From Chitinophaga sp. GbtcB8 (GTDB taxonomy: Bacteria > Bacteroidota > Bacteroidia > Chitinophagales > Chitinophagaceae), in NCBI RefSeq assembly GCF_019091455.1, contig NZ_JAGXJN010000004.1, forward strand, positions 1 through 64,000: a stretch of 64,000 nt of DNA. Reading direction: 5' to 3'. Numbering within the stretch: the first letter of the stretch is position 1; every line of letters starts with the position of its first letter. Shown piece after piece: positions 1-9,801 of the stretch. The notes beneath the pieces were generated by a model. That model searched no databases, was not told the DNA's origin, and worked only from the letters and a program-made list of their open reading frames with translations. A program made the position numbers and the translations under genes.

Positions 1-501
1 GGTGATCCAGTAGGCATATAATTTAGCCACACCGTAGGGAGAGCGTGGGTAAAAAGGTGTGCGCTCCGATTGCGGCACTTCCTGTACCAGGCCATACAGC
101 TCTGAGGTAGATGCCTGGTAGATCTTTGTTTTTTGCATAAGACCCAGCAGCCGAACGGCTTCCAGTATGCGTAAGGTGCCAATACCGTCTGCATTGGCGG
201 TATACTCCGGCGTTTCAAAGCTTACTTTCACATGGCTCATGGCGCCCAGCGTAGAGATCTCATCCGGCTGTACTTCCTGTATAATGCGTATCAGGTTCGT
301 GGAATCCGTAAGGTCGCCGTAGTGCAGCTTAAAATGCACATTGGTTTCATGTGGGTCCTGGTACAGGTAATCTATACGGTCTGTATTGAACAAAGAGCTG
401 CGGCGTTTAATGCCGTGTACCTGGTAGTTCTTGTGAAGGAGCAAGTCGGCGAGGTAGGCGCCATCCTGGCCGGTGATACCGGTGATTAAGGCTGTTTTCA
501 T
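1..501 (-). CDS. gmd: GDP-mannose 4,6-dehydratase, N-terminal part (cut by window edge)
   Basis: Converts GDP-D-mannose to GDP-4-keto-6-deoxy-D-mannose, the precursor of GDP-L-fucose and related sugars, in the cytoplasm. The 167 residues present begin with the nucleotide-binding stretch [13 protein letters not shown] (residues 5-17) and contain the extended-SDR active site: the STSELYG segment and the Tyr156-x-x-x-Lys160 pair in [12 protein letters not shown]. The ATG at 501 gives the normal family N-terminus; the C-terminal half lies outside the window. It is the most downstream visible gene of the polysaccharide locus, about 150 bases after the lipoprotein gene. One small oddity is [14 protein letters not shown], where relatives usually read NLGAQSHV. 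Identification is near certain. Confidence 0.95.
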   Translation of the reverse strand, partial: MKTALITGITGQDGAYLADLLLHKNYQVHGIKRRSSLFNTDRIDYLYQDPHETNVHFKLHYGDLTDSTNLIRIIQEVQPDEISTLGAMSHVKVSFETPEYTANADGIGTLRILEAVRLLGLMQKTKIYQASTSELYGLVQEVPQSERTPFYPRSPYGVAKLYAYWIT

Positions 502-656
502 TATGCAGTGGAAGTGTTTGGTAAAACTACTTACTTATTTTGTAAAAATAGCAGCGTGCAGGGGGACCTTAACAAGTGTTCGTATAAAACAAAAATGGGT
601 TAATAAAAGTGCAGCAGCTGCATCTTTCATTAACCCATTAATTTTACGGACCTGGC

Positions 657-1754
657 TTACGGTATTATAACCTTTAAATCAACTTTAGCCAGGTATATTA
701 CACTTTCTTTGTCTCTTATAGAGTAGTAGCTGATCAGCATTTCGTCCGCATTATCCGGATTAAAACTCATACCGGCGTACCCGGTTTCTTTACCGGAGGG
801 AAAGGTATATATTTTTTGCACTTTCATGGTTGTCAGATCAAAGACCAGGAATTTAAAAATACCTGTTGTACCATCCCTGCCAGTTATAAGCAGCTTGTTC
901 TTATAGATCAGGAAATTGGGGGATGACAGCCGCATGATCAGCGGATCAGGGATCCATTTCAGCTTTACATATTCAGGAGGAGTAGAGATCCCGATAGGGC
1001 TATTTGTGTCCTCTGTTCTGATAATGAAATACATTTTATGTTCGGCATCAAAGCGGATGGTTGCTTCACTGGGAGTTCCGCCAAGGTCCACACTCCCTAC
1101 AGATTTAAACCGTTTAAATGTGCGCTCACTTTCAAACAATCCAATACCATTTGTGGTGCTATTGGATAGGGGCACTCTGTAACCGGCACAATACATTTTA
1201 TTCCGGGAATAGGTAAACCGCCATAAAACAAAACGGTCCTGTCCAACACCATCCAGATCTATGCTGGCAGGTTGTACATTCCAGGCTGTTCTTTTATTAT
1301 ACTGCACCAGATAGTTAACACGCACCCCACCATCCTTTATATTTCTGCCAAAATAATTAAGGTATAAATCATTATGGAAGGTATCAATAGTGAGCTTGGG
1401 ATCCCGGAGATCAATGTTCTTAGTGGCAATAATTTTTTCTACCTTCCAGGTAGTGGCATCCTTGCTCTTTAATATTTTAATTTTGCCAGGCTGATTGTCG
1501 GCATGTGCAGTACCTGCGCGGAACACGACATACCAATTGTTATTATAATAGGCAATATCAGTAAATGCCGCAAAATTCTCAGTGCTATAAATTTCCCCTA
1601 ACAATATCCCTTTGGTTAGCTGTTTGGGTTCATATTTAAAAGTAGAATCGATGTCATTTACTATTTTGTCCACACTATCAACCTCATTATCCTTCCTGCA
1701 GCCTCCTATTATTGCAAGAAGGCAGAGAGAACACCAAAGGAAATTCCATTTCAT
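657..1754 (-). CDS. Putative lipoprotein with sialidase/beta-propeller-like repeats
   Basis: A 365-residue secreted protein with a lipoprotein signal (lipobox IIGGC, lipidated Cys19), so probably anchored to the outer membrane. The body has blade-like repeats such as FTDIAYYNNNWYVVFR, LRDPKLTIDTFHNDLYLNYFG and MYFIIRTED, the pattern of BNR/sialidase or GH43-type five- to six-bladed propellers. No catalytic triad can be assigned with confidence. It lies between a glycosyltransferase gene and gmd in the polysaccharide locus, on the same strand, which suggests it binds or trims the exported glycan. The start is supported by the signal peptide. Fold assignment is inference from repeat pattern only. 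Confidence 0.6.
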   Translation of the reverse strand: MKWNFLWCSLCLLAIIGGCRKDNEVDSVDKIVNDIDSTFKYEPKQLTKGILLGEIYSTENFAAFTDIAYYNNNWYVVFRAGTAHADNQPGKIKILKSKDATTWKVEKIIATKNIDLRDPKLTIDTFHNDLYLNYFGRNIKDGGVRVNYLVQYNKRTAWNVQPASIDLDGVGQDRFVLWRFTYSRNKMYCAGYRVPLSNSTTNGIGLFESERTFKRFKSVGSVDLGGTPSEATIRFDAEHKMYFIIRTEDTNSPIGISTPPEYVKLKWIPDPLIMRLSSPNFLIYKNKLLITGRDGTTGIFKFLVFDLTTMKVQKIYTFPSGKETGYAGMSFNPDNADEMLISYYSIRDKESVIYLAKVDLKVIIP

Positions 1755-1846
1755 AGATACAAGAAAGTTAGCTTTGTTTTTATAAAATACGGTAAAGGAA
1801 AAAAGTAAGGTCTAATGGATAACCCCCTAAAATAAACAAAAAAAAT

Positions 1847-1854
1847 CAAATATA
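1847..1854 (-). promoter_or_regulatory. Weak candidate -7 element (TATATTTG)
   Basis: The minus strand reads TATATTTG here, matching the Bacteroidota -7 consensus TAnnTTTG, 93 bases upstream of the lipoprotein start at 1754. No TTTG lies at the proper upstream spacing, so this would be at best a weak internal promoter for the last genes of the locus. Confidence 0.25.
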
Positions 1855-1899
1855 AGTGGTCAAACCAATCTCCAGGTATAATTTTTTTATGGGTAATAA

Positions 1900-2979
1900 T
1901 TATTTAACATCTAATACTTTATCAAATATCTCTGCATACTTTCGGGCTATTTTCTCCCAGGTATAGTTCGCTTGTGCAATTTCTTTCATTTTCTGCGCAA
2001 CTGCATTGATTTTCATATCATTAGCTGTATTCAGTATTTCAATAAGGGCTACTTTGTCCTTAAAAAAAAGGGCTTCATTATTTGTAGTGGCCCTGTTATA
2101 GGGCACATCAAACGCTATTACCGGCAAACCCAGATACATAGCTTCCACTAAAGAGGGGTTTGTACCACCGGCAGAATGTCCGTGTATATATAACCGGCAG
2201 TTAGCACGCAAGGCATCCAGTTTTTCCTGATCGTAGATAGGTGGGAGAAGCTCTATTTCTGCGGCGGTGGAATATTGTTCATATAATTTCCTGCTATAGG
2301 GAGAGAGCTGCCAGTTGCCCACAATCTTTATTGACCTGCCACTTTCCCTGAAAGCCTCCAAAATAACATGTATATTATTTTCAGGTTCAATACGGCAAAC
2401 CGTAAAGGCATAGGGCTGCTCCGTTTTACCGGAAATGCGTCCCTTTTTAATGATATGGTCTGCACCATATGCTATGAGCGCACTGTCCTTCTTATATTCT
2501 TCGGTTATGTACTTCCTGATCTCCTCATTGTCGGCAATAATGTAACGGCCATACTTAACTGCCAGTTTCTCAGAATATTTTAAAAAATTACTGATCCGTT
2601 TATTCCATTTAGCTCTTTTCCACTCCAGGCCGTCTATATTGATCACGGTTTTGCTCCGGGTCTTTTTACTCATGAATGGCAGTATAATAGTGCCTGACAC
2701 GCCTAAAACCAGGATAATATCTGCACACCTGAGAGCAGACAGAAACGATAAGATATCATAGGGAATACTCTGGATCCCATTTGCCTTTAAAGGGATATAC
2801 TTTAATTGCACTCCTTTCCATCCAGGAAGCCGCTTTTCATATTCTTTGCTGCTGCAATAAACGGTAAAGTCAAAATCGTCTTTAAGGTGCTGGACCAGGT
2901 TTTGCGTCAGTGTTTCAAAACCTCCATATTTAGCAGGGATGCCAACCGTACCGATTATTGCCACATGCTTTTTACTCAT
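1900..2979 (-). CDS. Glycosyltransferase, GT4 type with DUF1972 N-terminal domain
   Basis: A 359-residue GT-B glycosyltransferase. The N-terminus VAIIGTVGIPAKYGGFETL is characteristic of the DUF1972 family (rhamnosyltransferase-like enzymes of polysaccharide loci). The C-terminal half carries the usual GT4 nucleotide-sugar region: YIHGHSAGGTNPSLVEAM, followed by GLPVIAFD, with the glutamate of the NPSLVEA segment acting on the donor. It presumably adds one sugar of the repeat unit at the cytoplasmic face of the inner membrane. It is separated by 35 bases from the DUF4091 gene upstream and by 145 from the lipoprotein gene downstream. Donor and acceptor cannot be read from sequence. Confidence 0.85.
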   Translation of the reverse strand: MSKKHVAIIGTVGIPAKYGGFETLTQNLVQHLKDDFDFTVYCSSKEYEKRLPGWKGVQLKYIPLKANGIQSIPYDILSFLSALRCADIILVLGVSGTIILPFMSKKTRSKTVINIDGLEWKRAKWNKRISNFLKYSEKLAVKYGRYIIADNEEIRKYITEEYKKDSALIAYGADHIIKKGRISGKTEQPYAFTVCRIEPENNIHVILEAFRESGRSIKIVGNWQLSPYSRKLYEQYSTAAEIELLPPIYDQEKLDALRANCRLYIHGHSAGGTNPSLVEAMYLGLPVIAFDVPYNRATTNNEALFFKDKVALIEILNTANDMKINAVAQKMKEIAQANYTWEKIARKYAEIFDKVLDVK

Positions 2980-3014
2980 TTCTTTTTAAAAATAAAGTAC
3001 TACTATTTATGAAT

Positions 3015-4805
3015 TTAGTTATCCAATAAACCACGGGCCTCCTGGATCTGAAGCCCTCTTGAACGGTTGGCGCTTACCTTCTTGAAATCAAAATCAGACA
3101 GCCTGGTTTTTAATTGCTTGATACCTGCTGGCGCCGCAGCTGCGCTTCTTGCAGTGCCAGCAAAACGGGCAGCTCCCGCTGCTAAGTTATTACCAGACTT
3201 TTGGCCTATTTTTTCATAATCTTCGATACCGTCTTTCAGCATTTCGAACCTAACAGAACTGTAACCGGAGGGATAAATTAAAAAATTATCGCCACTTGAT
3301 ATACCTGACCGTGTATCTATTAATGCATTTTTCCCTTTTGACCAGTAATCAAATGCCCAGCGCAGGTAACCATCCATGCTCCTGTTGGCTGCGTTCCAGC
3401 CTAACCAGGTAGCGTCTATGGGATCTGACATTACAAATGTGTTGGGAAACAGCTCCCAGCAGCTTGTATAAAAAGTGGTAATATATCCCTTCGCTTTTCG
3501 CTGTGCCATTACATCAGCCGGTATTTGCTGATTCGAGATCACCGAATAGTTATAGATCTTATCCTGTATTTCAGGGAAATATTTACCTGTCAGGGATATC
3601 TTCCAGTCCTTATCCTGGCTTTTTATGAAATCAATTAAGGCCGTTAATACACTCATTTCCTTTTCATCTATACCAAGTGTAGTAATATTAAACCAGCCTT
3701 TTTCTTTCAAATGCTGTTCAAATGCTTTAAGATAGGGTGTCCAGAACTGTTTGTAGTCATTTCCGTTTACGCCCTGTGAAAAATAGGTAACCTTTCCGGC
3801 TCCTTCGTCATAATAATAATACCGGTAATTTAACGGCGCAATTCCAAAACAGGTGATCTGCTGTTTTATTCCCAAGCCCATCATGAACTGCACCCATTTA
3901 TCAAAATTTGTAAAGTCATAGGTCCACTGACCAGACTTTGTTTTGGTTACTTTAATCATCATATCATCTGCGCTTCTAACCGCAGGGTTAAATACATCCC
4001 AGAAAAAGCTGGTGGTGATCACTTTTTGCCCGGCATCCCTTAATTGTATCAAAGAGCGCTTCATGAGATTAAAATGCTGGTCTGTCCAGGGCTTGGTTTT
4101 ATAATAGTCAGCCTCTGCTACCGGGTATTGCCACAGGTCCAGGAAATAGTTCCTGTTGGCCAAGGGGGGCAATGTATTATTAGAAACTTTCAATACAATA
4201 TCAGTAGCGGCCGTTTTCCCATCCAGGGATACATTCACTTTCCCTTTATAAGTGCCGGGGGTGGCATTACCGGGAACCGCTATGCTGATCCATATAGGCC
4301 GGTTTGTAAAGCCTTTTACGAAAGAGGTACCTGCTGTAAAATCAATTATGTCCGGAACGATAATATCATCCAGCTTTACATTTTTCTTTTGACAAATGCC
4401 CCTGGAGTTATCACTCAATACATAATACACATATCCAACCTTGCAGGACTTCTGATCTATGCTGGCTCCGCTGGCAGAGGTAAGATCACTGACGTTTACC
4501 TTTACTGAATGGATATCTGTTTTACTGCTTACTACCAGCAAACAGTTCACCCACTCTCCTCTCCAGCCCTCTACATCCACCTCAGCATCAATGTTGGTAA
4601 CAGGATTTCTGTTGTAGTTAATCCGGTTGTTAAAATCAGCCACTGATAGCTTGACATCTTCCCTTTGTTGCTGCCATTTTCTTTGATCAGGCGCAGTAAT
4701 ATTACTGATGTCTCCAAACGTTTCAAATTTGCTTTCAGGCGACTGGGCTTTACAGCAGCTTGTAATGAGTACAACTGCGCTTAATATCAGACCTTGAACT
4801 TTCAT
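3015..4805 (-). CDS. DUF4091 putative glycoside hydrolase (secreted lipoprotein)
   Basis: A 596-residue secreted protein with a signal ending in LITSCCKAQ, a likely lipobox. The N-terminal ~200 residues look like a beta-sandwich (Ig-like, ending in a [14 protein letters not shown] segment), followed by a large alpha/beta domain with [35 protein letters not shown] and the C-terminal [14 protein letters not shown] typical of DUF4091 (GH123-like). The first codon overlaps the stop of the upstream glycosyltransferase by four bases (ATGA), so it belongs to the polysaccharide operon. A secreted hydrolase inside a synthesis locus suggests editing or release of the polymer. The acidic residues in GIDEKE are plausible catalytic candidates, not proven. 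Confidence 0.75.
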   Translation of the reverse strand: MKVQGLILSAVVLITSCCKAQSPESKFETFGDISNITAPDQRKWQQQREDVKLSVADFNNRINYNRNPVTNIDAEVDVEGWRGEWVNCLLVVSSKTDIHSVKVNVSDLTSASGASIDQKSCKVGYVYYVLSDNSRGICQKKNVKLDDIIVPDIIDFTAGTSFVKGFTNRPIWISIAVPGNATPGTYKGKVNVSLDGKTAATDIVLKVSNNTLPPLANRNYFLDLWQYPVAEADYYKTKPWTDQHFNLMKRSLIQLRDAGQKVITTSFFWDVFNPAVRSADDMMIKVTKTKSGQWTYDFTNFDKWVQFMMGLGIKQQITCFGIAPLNYRYYYYDEGAGKVTYFSQGVNGNDYKQFWTPYLKAFEQHLKEKGWFNITTLGIDEKEMSVLTALIDFIKSQDKDWKISLTGKYFPEIQDKIYNYSVISNQQIPADVMAQRKAKGYITTFYTSCWELFPNTFVMSDPIDATWLGWNAANRSMDGYLRWAFDYWSKGKNALIDTRSGISSGDNFLIYPSGYSSVRFEMLKDGIEDYEKIGQKSGNNLAAGAARFAGTARSAAAAPAGIKQLKTRLSDFDFKKVSANRSRGLQIQEARGLLDN

Positions 4806-5956
4806 AACACCAATGAATTAAATGTACCTAAAAAGTTTTCTTTAAACACATCCATCGTGAATCTAGCCAGATATTGATGCCGGGCTTCCGTTCCTAATGC
4901 TCTTCTCAAATCCCTATCTTCAATAAGTAACGTCAAATATTTAACAAAATCCGGTATGTCATCCGCGTTGATAAGGTAACCGGTTTTTCCGTGTTCCACG
5001 GACTGCACTGCCCCTCCCGTATTAGTAGCTATTACCGGTTTTCCTAATGCCATTGCTTCTAAAATAGTAGTCGGGAAGGGGTCTTTCATCAGAGACGGCA
5101 CTACCAGGATATCTGAGTCATGTTGCACGGCCGATACGTCATTCATAAATGGATCATAACAGACAGTGGCTCCATATCTATGTGCGTTGATATCCTGCTT
5201 CAGTTTTTCAACAAAGTACTCTCCTTTAGGAGCAGCGCTTCCTACAATCCTGAACAGGCATTTCTCCGCCACTGCTGCCGGCAAAGCTGCAATAGCATCC
5301 AGGAAGAACCAGATTCCCTTTTCCGGTTTTATCCTGGCTATCAGGGAAACGATGATCCTGTCTTGCCCCATAGCACTCTCATTACCTACGAACTTTGTTA
5401 GCGGATCTGTAATTCCATTTAGTACTACCTTTACTTTTTCATTATACCGGGGCATGTTAGCTTGCTCCAATAAATTTTCCTTAACAGGTTCTGAAACCGC
5501 CATAATCTGATCAGCCCACTTAAGTGAGTATTTGTTAATAAGGCGGGCAGGTAAAGCAGGCGTATCCACTATTTCATGTACATGTAACATTGAGGGAATG
5601 CCATTCAACTGACAATACTTTAATGCTAACAAACAAGACTGTGTATTAACATATGCCAGATCAAAATGATATTGTTGCTGTAGTTGCCTGAACCAGGAGC
5701 GGGCTTTATATAATCTTGTGCCTAAAACACTGAGCCCATTCACGCTTTTAAACATAAAACGCGCAATCATGGGCAGTTCTTTGTATATTATAATCCGGAT
5801 CTTTAATTTCTTTTCTTCCAGATAATTTACCAGGGGCCCTGTTTCAGGTAATACTAATACGATCTCATACTTTTGCTGCAAAAATCCAAGCGTATTAGCC
5901 AGTATCCTGTTTGCTCCATATAAATCGGCGCTTCCGTTTACTACAAGCAGATTCAT
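4802..5956 (-). CDS. Glycosyltransferase family 4
   Basis: A 384-residue GT-B glycosyltransferase acting at the cytoplasmic membrane on the capsule repeat unit. The N-terminal acceptor domain has [12 protein letters not shown] (glycine-rich loop) and [11 protein letters not shown]. The C-terminal donor domain has [45 protein letters not shown] sequence, with the E-x7-E motif inside the latter, and GKTGYLI. It overlaps the polymerase gene upstream and the DUF4091 gene downstream by four bases each, which indicates coupled translation. Sugar specificity cannot be told. Confidence 0.88.
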   Translation of the reverse strand: MNLLVVNGSADLYGANRILANTLGFLQQKYEIVLVLPETGPLVNYLEEKKLKIRIIIYKELPMIARFMFKSVNGLSVLGTRLYKARSWFRQLQQQYHFDLAYVNTQSCLLALKYCQLNGIPSMLHVHEIVDTPALPARLINKYSLKWADQIMAVSEPVKENLLEQANMPRYNEKVKVVLNGITDPLTKFVGNESAMGQDRIIVSLIARIKPEKGIWFFLDAIAALPAAVAEKCLFRIVGSAAPKGEYFVEKLKQDINAHRYGATVCYDPFMNDVSAVQHDSDILVVPSLMKDPFPTTILEAMALGKPVIATNTGGAVQSVEHGKTGYLINADDIPDFVKYLTLLIEDRDLRRALGTEARHQYLARFTMDVFKENFLGTFNSLVL

Positions 5957-7080
5957 ATAATCTTATACCTTAAAGTTCCTGTGTTTTTTCTTATTATCAA
6001 TATCACTAACAGAAAGATGTAAAAAGACACCGAAACAAATTCCTGTGTAAAAAAACTGGAAACAAAGAAGTAATAGCCCACTATAGCTGCCAGGTACCAC
6101 CTTTGTTCCAGGATCAACTTAAGCACAAAAATCGAACCCGATATTATAAATATAGTCAATCCAAAGAATCCATAGGTATGTAATAACATGGCGTACCCAT
6201 TCTCAATATCCTGTCTGAAATCCCATTTTACACGGTTCAGTATGTCCTGAGTCAGGAAATTGTCTCCTTTCCCAAAAATGTAAGTCATAATGGTACCTCC
6301 TCTCCAGAAGGACAAATTAAATCCTTCCAGCAGCTCAGACCGGGAAGTTAACGTTTGCGTGCCAAAAAATATGGAACCCAGCCCTACTTTGACAAGAATG
6401 ACAATTGTTAGCATTATTAAAAAAACATATATACATAACAACCTTCTATCCTTAAAAGCCAGCAATACAAAGTAGAAAAGAAATGTTGACCTGTTCAAAG
6501 TCAACAATAATGCCAGCGTAACAATGAAGTACAGAAACTTATAGCCCTTTTTATGCCCGGTTGCTTTTACTTTTTCAAAGTAAATGATCATCCAGATGAT
6601 ACACAACGTACCAAACACCTGTACGGTAGAAACAAATCCAACCGGTGTGTGAATGAAGGGCAGGCCCTTGCCAGCTAAAGAGGAATAAAAGATCATATCC
6701 TTGTACGCATAGGATACCATTAGCAATATTACTCCCATTATAATATGCCAGGTTAATGCCACAAATAAAAGATCTATTATCTGTTTATGCCGGGCTACTA
6801 AAAAAACAAAAGCGAGTGCTATAATGGGGAATAATGGTATAGGCCGTATAATAAGGTTTACTACAGCACTCAACACACAGGTCAGGCATACAAACCCATA
6901 CACAATATAGTTCTCGGTAGATTGTTTTAGGGAATCCGGATAAAGCCAGCAAATAGCCATCACCAGCACCGCCATTAACATTTTGTCCAATGGCAGCGGG
7001 AACAAGGTATTGGCTGTTAAAAGGAAAACAAGCAATATTTTCCTCCAATCGTTACCTGATATGACTTTTGCATTATTCAA
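5953..7080 (-). CDS. Wzy-like O-antigen/capsule polymerase
   Basis: A 375-residue integral membrane protein with about ten or more hydrophobic segments and one larger hydrophilic loop in the second half (roughly residues 235-300, containing [20 protein letters not shown] and [23 protein letters not shown]). This layout, with the arginines in the periplasmic loop, is typical of O-antigen ligase/polymerase (Wzy/WaaL) proteins. It lies between the sialyltransferase-like gene and a GT4 gene, with four-base overlaps on both sides, and next to a Wzx flippase, which makes Wzy more likely than a ligase. Family sequence identity is normally very low, so the call rests on topology and context. Confidence 0.75.
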   Translation of the reverse strand: MNNAKVISGNDWRKILLVFLLTANTLFPLPLDKMLMAVLVMAICWLYPDSLKQSTENYIVYGFVCLTCVLSAVVNLIIRPIPLFPIIALAFVFLVARHKQIIDLLFVALTWHIIMGVILLMVSYAYKDMIFYSSLAGKGLPFIHTPVGFVSTVQVFGTLCIIWMIIYFEKVKATGHKKGYKFLYFIVTLALLLTLNRSTFLFYFVLLAFKDRRLLCIYVFLIMLTIVILVKVGLGSIFFGTQTLTSRSELLEGFNLSFWRGGTIMTYIFGKGDNFLTQDILNRVKWDFRQDIENGYAMLLHTYGFFGLTIFIISGSIFVLKLILEQRWYLAAIVGYYFFVSSFFTQEFVSVSFYIFLLVILIIRKNTGTLRYKII

Positions 7081-8063
7081 CTGGCAGGTATATCTGAATG
7101 TTCACATTCGGACCGGATGCCGTTAAAGATCTGATCAAACTCTATCAGTCCATGCGTCAGATTGATCACTTTCCGGATGTTTGGATGTTCACTAAGGTAT
7201 AAAAGCGCCGTGGAACTACAATGATAAATATCGAGCGTATTATTTTCATCCAGCAATTGTTTGATCAGAAATTCTGACAGTATTATGGAATTAATAATAA
7301 TGGTACAATCATTTTTCCACTTGTTGAAAGAGTCAACATCCGTAATGTGTGGATGGGGTTTTATGATGCAGTAATCATATTCCTCTAAATTAACTACATC
7401 AAAAAAACTTTCATTGAGTGGCCATGAAGTGATATAAAGGACAAGCCTTTTATTTTTAAGATGCGGGAAAGCCCGCTGTATATTAAATTGAAACAGCTCT
7501 TTTGCAAGCTCCTTATTGTTTTCCAACATGTTTGGAAAAGACATGTTAAATGAAAAGGCATTGAGCGTTTTATGTTTACTGTAAGGCGCCAGCTTTTTAA
7601 GATAATATTCCTTACAATATACATACATCCCTTTAACCCTGGGATGAAAGCCCGGATATTCATATACACCAAACAGCTCCCTTATCTTTCTTTTATACCT
7701 GGCAAGGTTCTTAAAAATATCCGTTCTGTAGCTTCCAATACCTTCCTCATATATGTAAATGTTCTTACATGGTATAAAATATAACATTAAAGCCGGTACC
7801 AGTAACCAGTCCAGGTAATAATATAACCTTGCCGGCCGGTACTTAAACAGGCAGATCAATAATACCTGCAGCCGGGTTTTAACAAATAAAACCGTGCTCC
7901 AGTCATGATCATTTGCTATCACGCTTTTATAAAAAAGATCTGCGTCTTTAAACCTGTTTTCTATGATCAGTATATTAGTACGCTCTTTATCCTTCGGCAA
8001 ATTGCGCGCATTGAAATATTGAAATGGCTTTGAACAGATATAAATGTCTATACTATCCGGCAT
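7077..8063 (-). CDS. Sialyltransferase-like glycosyltransferase (GT52/polysialyltransferase-type motifs)
   Basis: A 328-residue protein with the scattered short motifs seen in bacterial sialyltransferases of the GT38, GT52 and GT80 groups: an acidic D/E-D/E-G motif (EEG at residues 106-108, in NIYIYEEGIGSY), an HP motif (KPHPH, His237-Pro238) and a Ser-Ser pair (CSSTALL, residues 283-284). These three contact or activate the CMP-sugar donor in the known enzymes. It follows the flippase gene by one base and lies downstream of a CMP-nonulosonate synthesis set, so a CMP-pseudaminate-like donor is the obvious candidate. Overall similarity is low; it could be another GT-B family. The functional assignment is inference from motifs plus context. 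Confidence 0.6.
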   Translation of the reverse strand: MPDSIDIYICSKPFQYFNARNLPKDKERTNILIIENRFKDADLFYKSVIANDHDWSTVLFVKTRLQVLLICLFKYRPARLYYYLDWLLVPALMLYFIPCKNIYIYEEGIGSYRTDIFKNLARYKRKIRELFGVYEYPGFHPRVKGMYVYCKEYYLKKLAPYSKHKTLNAFSFNMSFPNMLENNKELAKELFQFNIQRAFPHLKNKRLVLYITSWPLNESFFDVVNLEEYDYCIIKPHPHITDVDSFNKWKNDCTIIINSIILSEFLIKQLLDENNTLDIYHCSSTALLYLSEHPNIRKVINLTHGLIEFDQIFNGIRSECEHSDIPAS

Positions 8064-8064
8064 A

Positions 8065-9516
8065 TTAAATTTTAAATAAGGATGGGTTATGAATAATTCG
8101 TCTCACAATTGGCACCAGACTTCTGACCTTCCGAATATTTAAAAGTATTACCAATAAATAGGCAAGTACCTGGGCTATGGTATTATCCATCATGATGGAT
8201 ATCAGCAGCACCAGGGTAGGCAACAACAGCCTTACATCCAGATTTGAAAACATTTCCTTGAAGCCTGACTTTTTCAGGAATACTATTCCATAAAAATATG
8301 TTAACAGGCAGCTATAAATAAAGTACGTTATTAAAGGCGCAAAACATAACGCATAAAAAATAGTTGTATGCGTTGCGATGACCCACCCGATTATTACATT
8401 CAATATGAGTGCGGATAACGCTATTTTACCCAATAACAGCTCCCTCCCAAAGGAAATAAATAAAACAGATACCCCAAAGCTACTGGATAATAACGCCATA
8501 CTGGTAGACAGCAGTGCAAAAGGTTTGTAAGATGCATAATATTGCGGCGTAAATATTAATATAACCGGGAAGGCTAGTAAAAAGGAGAATATCAGTAAAT
8601 AAGCTACCAGGCTATAGTAGCTTCTTATGTATTCTACGTGCTTGAAAAGCTCTTCTCCCTCTTTATATTTAAACCGGTTTACCAGCTTCGGAAATATTAA
8701 AAAAGAGATGGTATCCAACGCCAGGAAAACAGCCTGTGCCAGGCTTACTGCAAATGAAAAGTATCCCAGCTCCTTTACGCTAAAGTAATAACCAACAAAG
8801 GTTCTGGTTACGATCATAATAAAATAAAAGCTGGCATTATACAATAGCAGGGCCATACCGTTTTTCAGCAGGTCTTTCTGAATATTAAAAACAGATCTGA
8901 ATTTAAGCCTGATAGGTGAATTGACCAGAAAGAATATAAAAGATAAAAGGTAACTGATCAGCTGTGAAAATATAAGCGCGTATAAAAGACTTTGCCCTTT
9001 CCAGAAAAAACATACCAATAAAGTAGAAATGGGCATGGCCGCCTGGTAAAAAGTAATTAACGCCAATGAGTTCTTTATCCGGTATGCGCAAATAAACACC
9101 AGGTCCAGATTTTGTACAACTGATGTAATGGCCACCAGGTATATATATGGATAGAAGCTGAACTTATGAAAAATAGGAATGTTGAAAAGGGAAACCGTTA
9201 CTGCTGCCAGTATAATTAACACTGAATGCAGGAAAACAAGGATAAGGGAATTGCCCAGGTATGCCACCTGCAGCTCATCATCTTTTCCTTCAAACCCTGC
9301 CAGCTTTACGTTTAGTGAATAGGGAATTCCAAAATTGATCTGTGTCAGGTATTGAATTACAAGCAAAATAAAACCCCATATCCCGAAAAAGTAAGGTCCG
9401 AGGTATTTTGCAATGAAAATAGAATTGCCGAATTGGATTAAATAAACAAAGTATCTGAAAAAAATAAACCGAATATTCTTGTTTGCTAAAACGCTTTTAA
9501 TTCCTCCAATTCCCAT
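8065..9516 (-). CDS. Wzx-type polysaccharide flippase (MOP superfamily)
   Basis: A 483-residue integral membrane protein with about 12-14 predicted hydrophobic helices and the MOP/Wzx pattern near the N-terminus (FRYFVYLIQFGNSIFIAKYLGPYFFG; then LNVKLAG). It would move undecaprenyl-linked repeat units across the inner membrane to the Wzy polymerase encoded two genes downstream. Its start overlaps the end of the methyltransferase remnant by 20 bases, and its stop is one base before the next start. Together with the SLBB export protein and Wzz, it marks the locus as Wzx/Wzy-dependent. Confidence 0.88.
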   Translation of the reverse strand: MGIGGIKSVLANKNIRFIFFRYFVYLIQFGNSIFIAKYLGPYFFGIWGFILLVIQYLTQINFGIPYSLNVKLAGFEGKDDELQVAYLGNSLILVFLHSVLIILAAVTVSLFNIPIFHKFSFYPYIYLVAITSVVQNLDLVFICAYRIKNSLALITFYQAAMPISTLLVCFFWKGQSLLYALIFSQLISYLLSFIFFLVNSPIRLKFRSVFNIQKDLLKNGMALLLYNASFYFIMIVTRTFVGYYFSVKELGYFSFAVSLAQAVFLALDTISFLIFPKLVNRFKYKEGEELFKHVEYIRSYYSLVAYLLIFSFLLAFPVILIFTPQYYASYKPFALLSTSMALLSSSFGVSVLFISFGRELLLGKIALSALILNVIIGWVIATHTTIFYALCFAPLITYFIYSCLLTYFYGIVFLKKSGFKEMFSNLDVRLLLPTLVLLISIMMDNTIAQVLAYLLVILLNIRKVRSLVPIVRRIIHNPSLFKI

Positions 9517-9790
9517 TCTGAAATAATTTACATTGGCTCCTATTCAAATATATCAATAATGTATGTTGTTCGTGGGCGGCTTTACTTTTTGTGCGGTCCA
9601 TCATAAAATTGGCTTCTTTGTTGGCTGGATTAAAGCCGATAGGAAAGTCAGATAAAAACCATAAGCCTTGCCAATCTGTTTCACTGCCTATGTTGGTTAA
9701 GCCGGCTTTATTGAAATAAGAGATGTGATCCGGTATCGCGATCCAGAATTGTTTGTCTATAAATTTGCTATTGTATAAGTGAGTATGCAA
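9497..9790 (-). pseudogene. C-terminal remnant of a SAM-dependent methyltransferase
   Basis: A 97-codon open frame whose text (WIAIPDHISYFNKAGL, DWQGLWFLSDFPIGF, then a KEANFMMDRTKSKAAHE segment) matches the C-terminal part of class I methyltransferases found in nonulosonate and O-antigen loci. The SAM-binding N-terminal domain is missing: the frame begins 12 bases after the pseF stop. The last residues run into the wzx start. It is therefore probably a truncated leftover rather than a functional enzyme, created when the pseF end replaced its 5' part. The family recall is from memory and was not tested by search. Confidence 0.5.
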
Positions 9791-9801
9791 ACACGAAAAA
9801 C

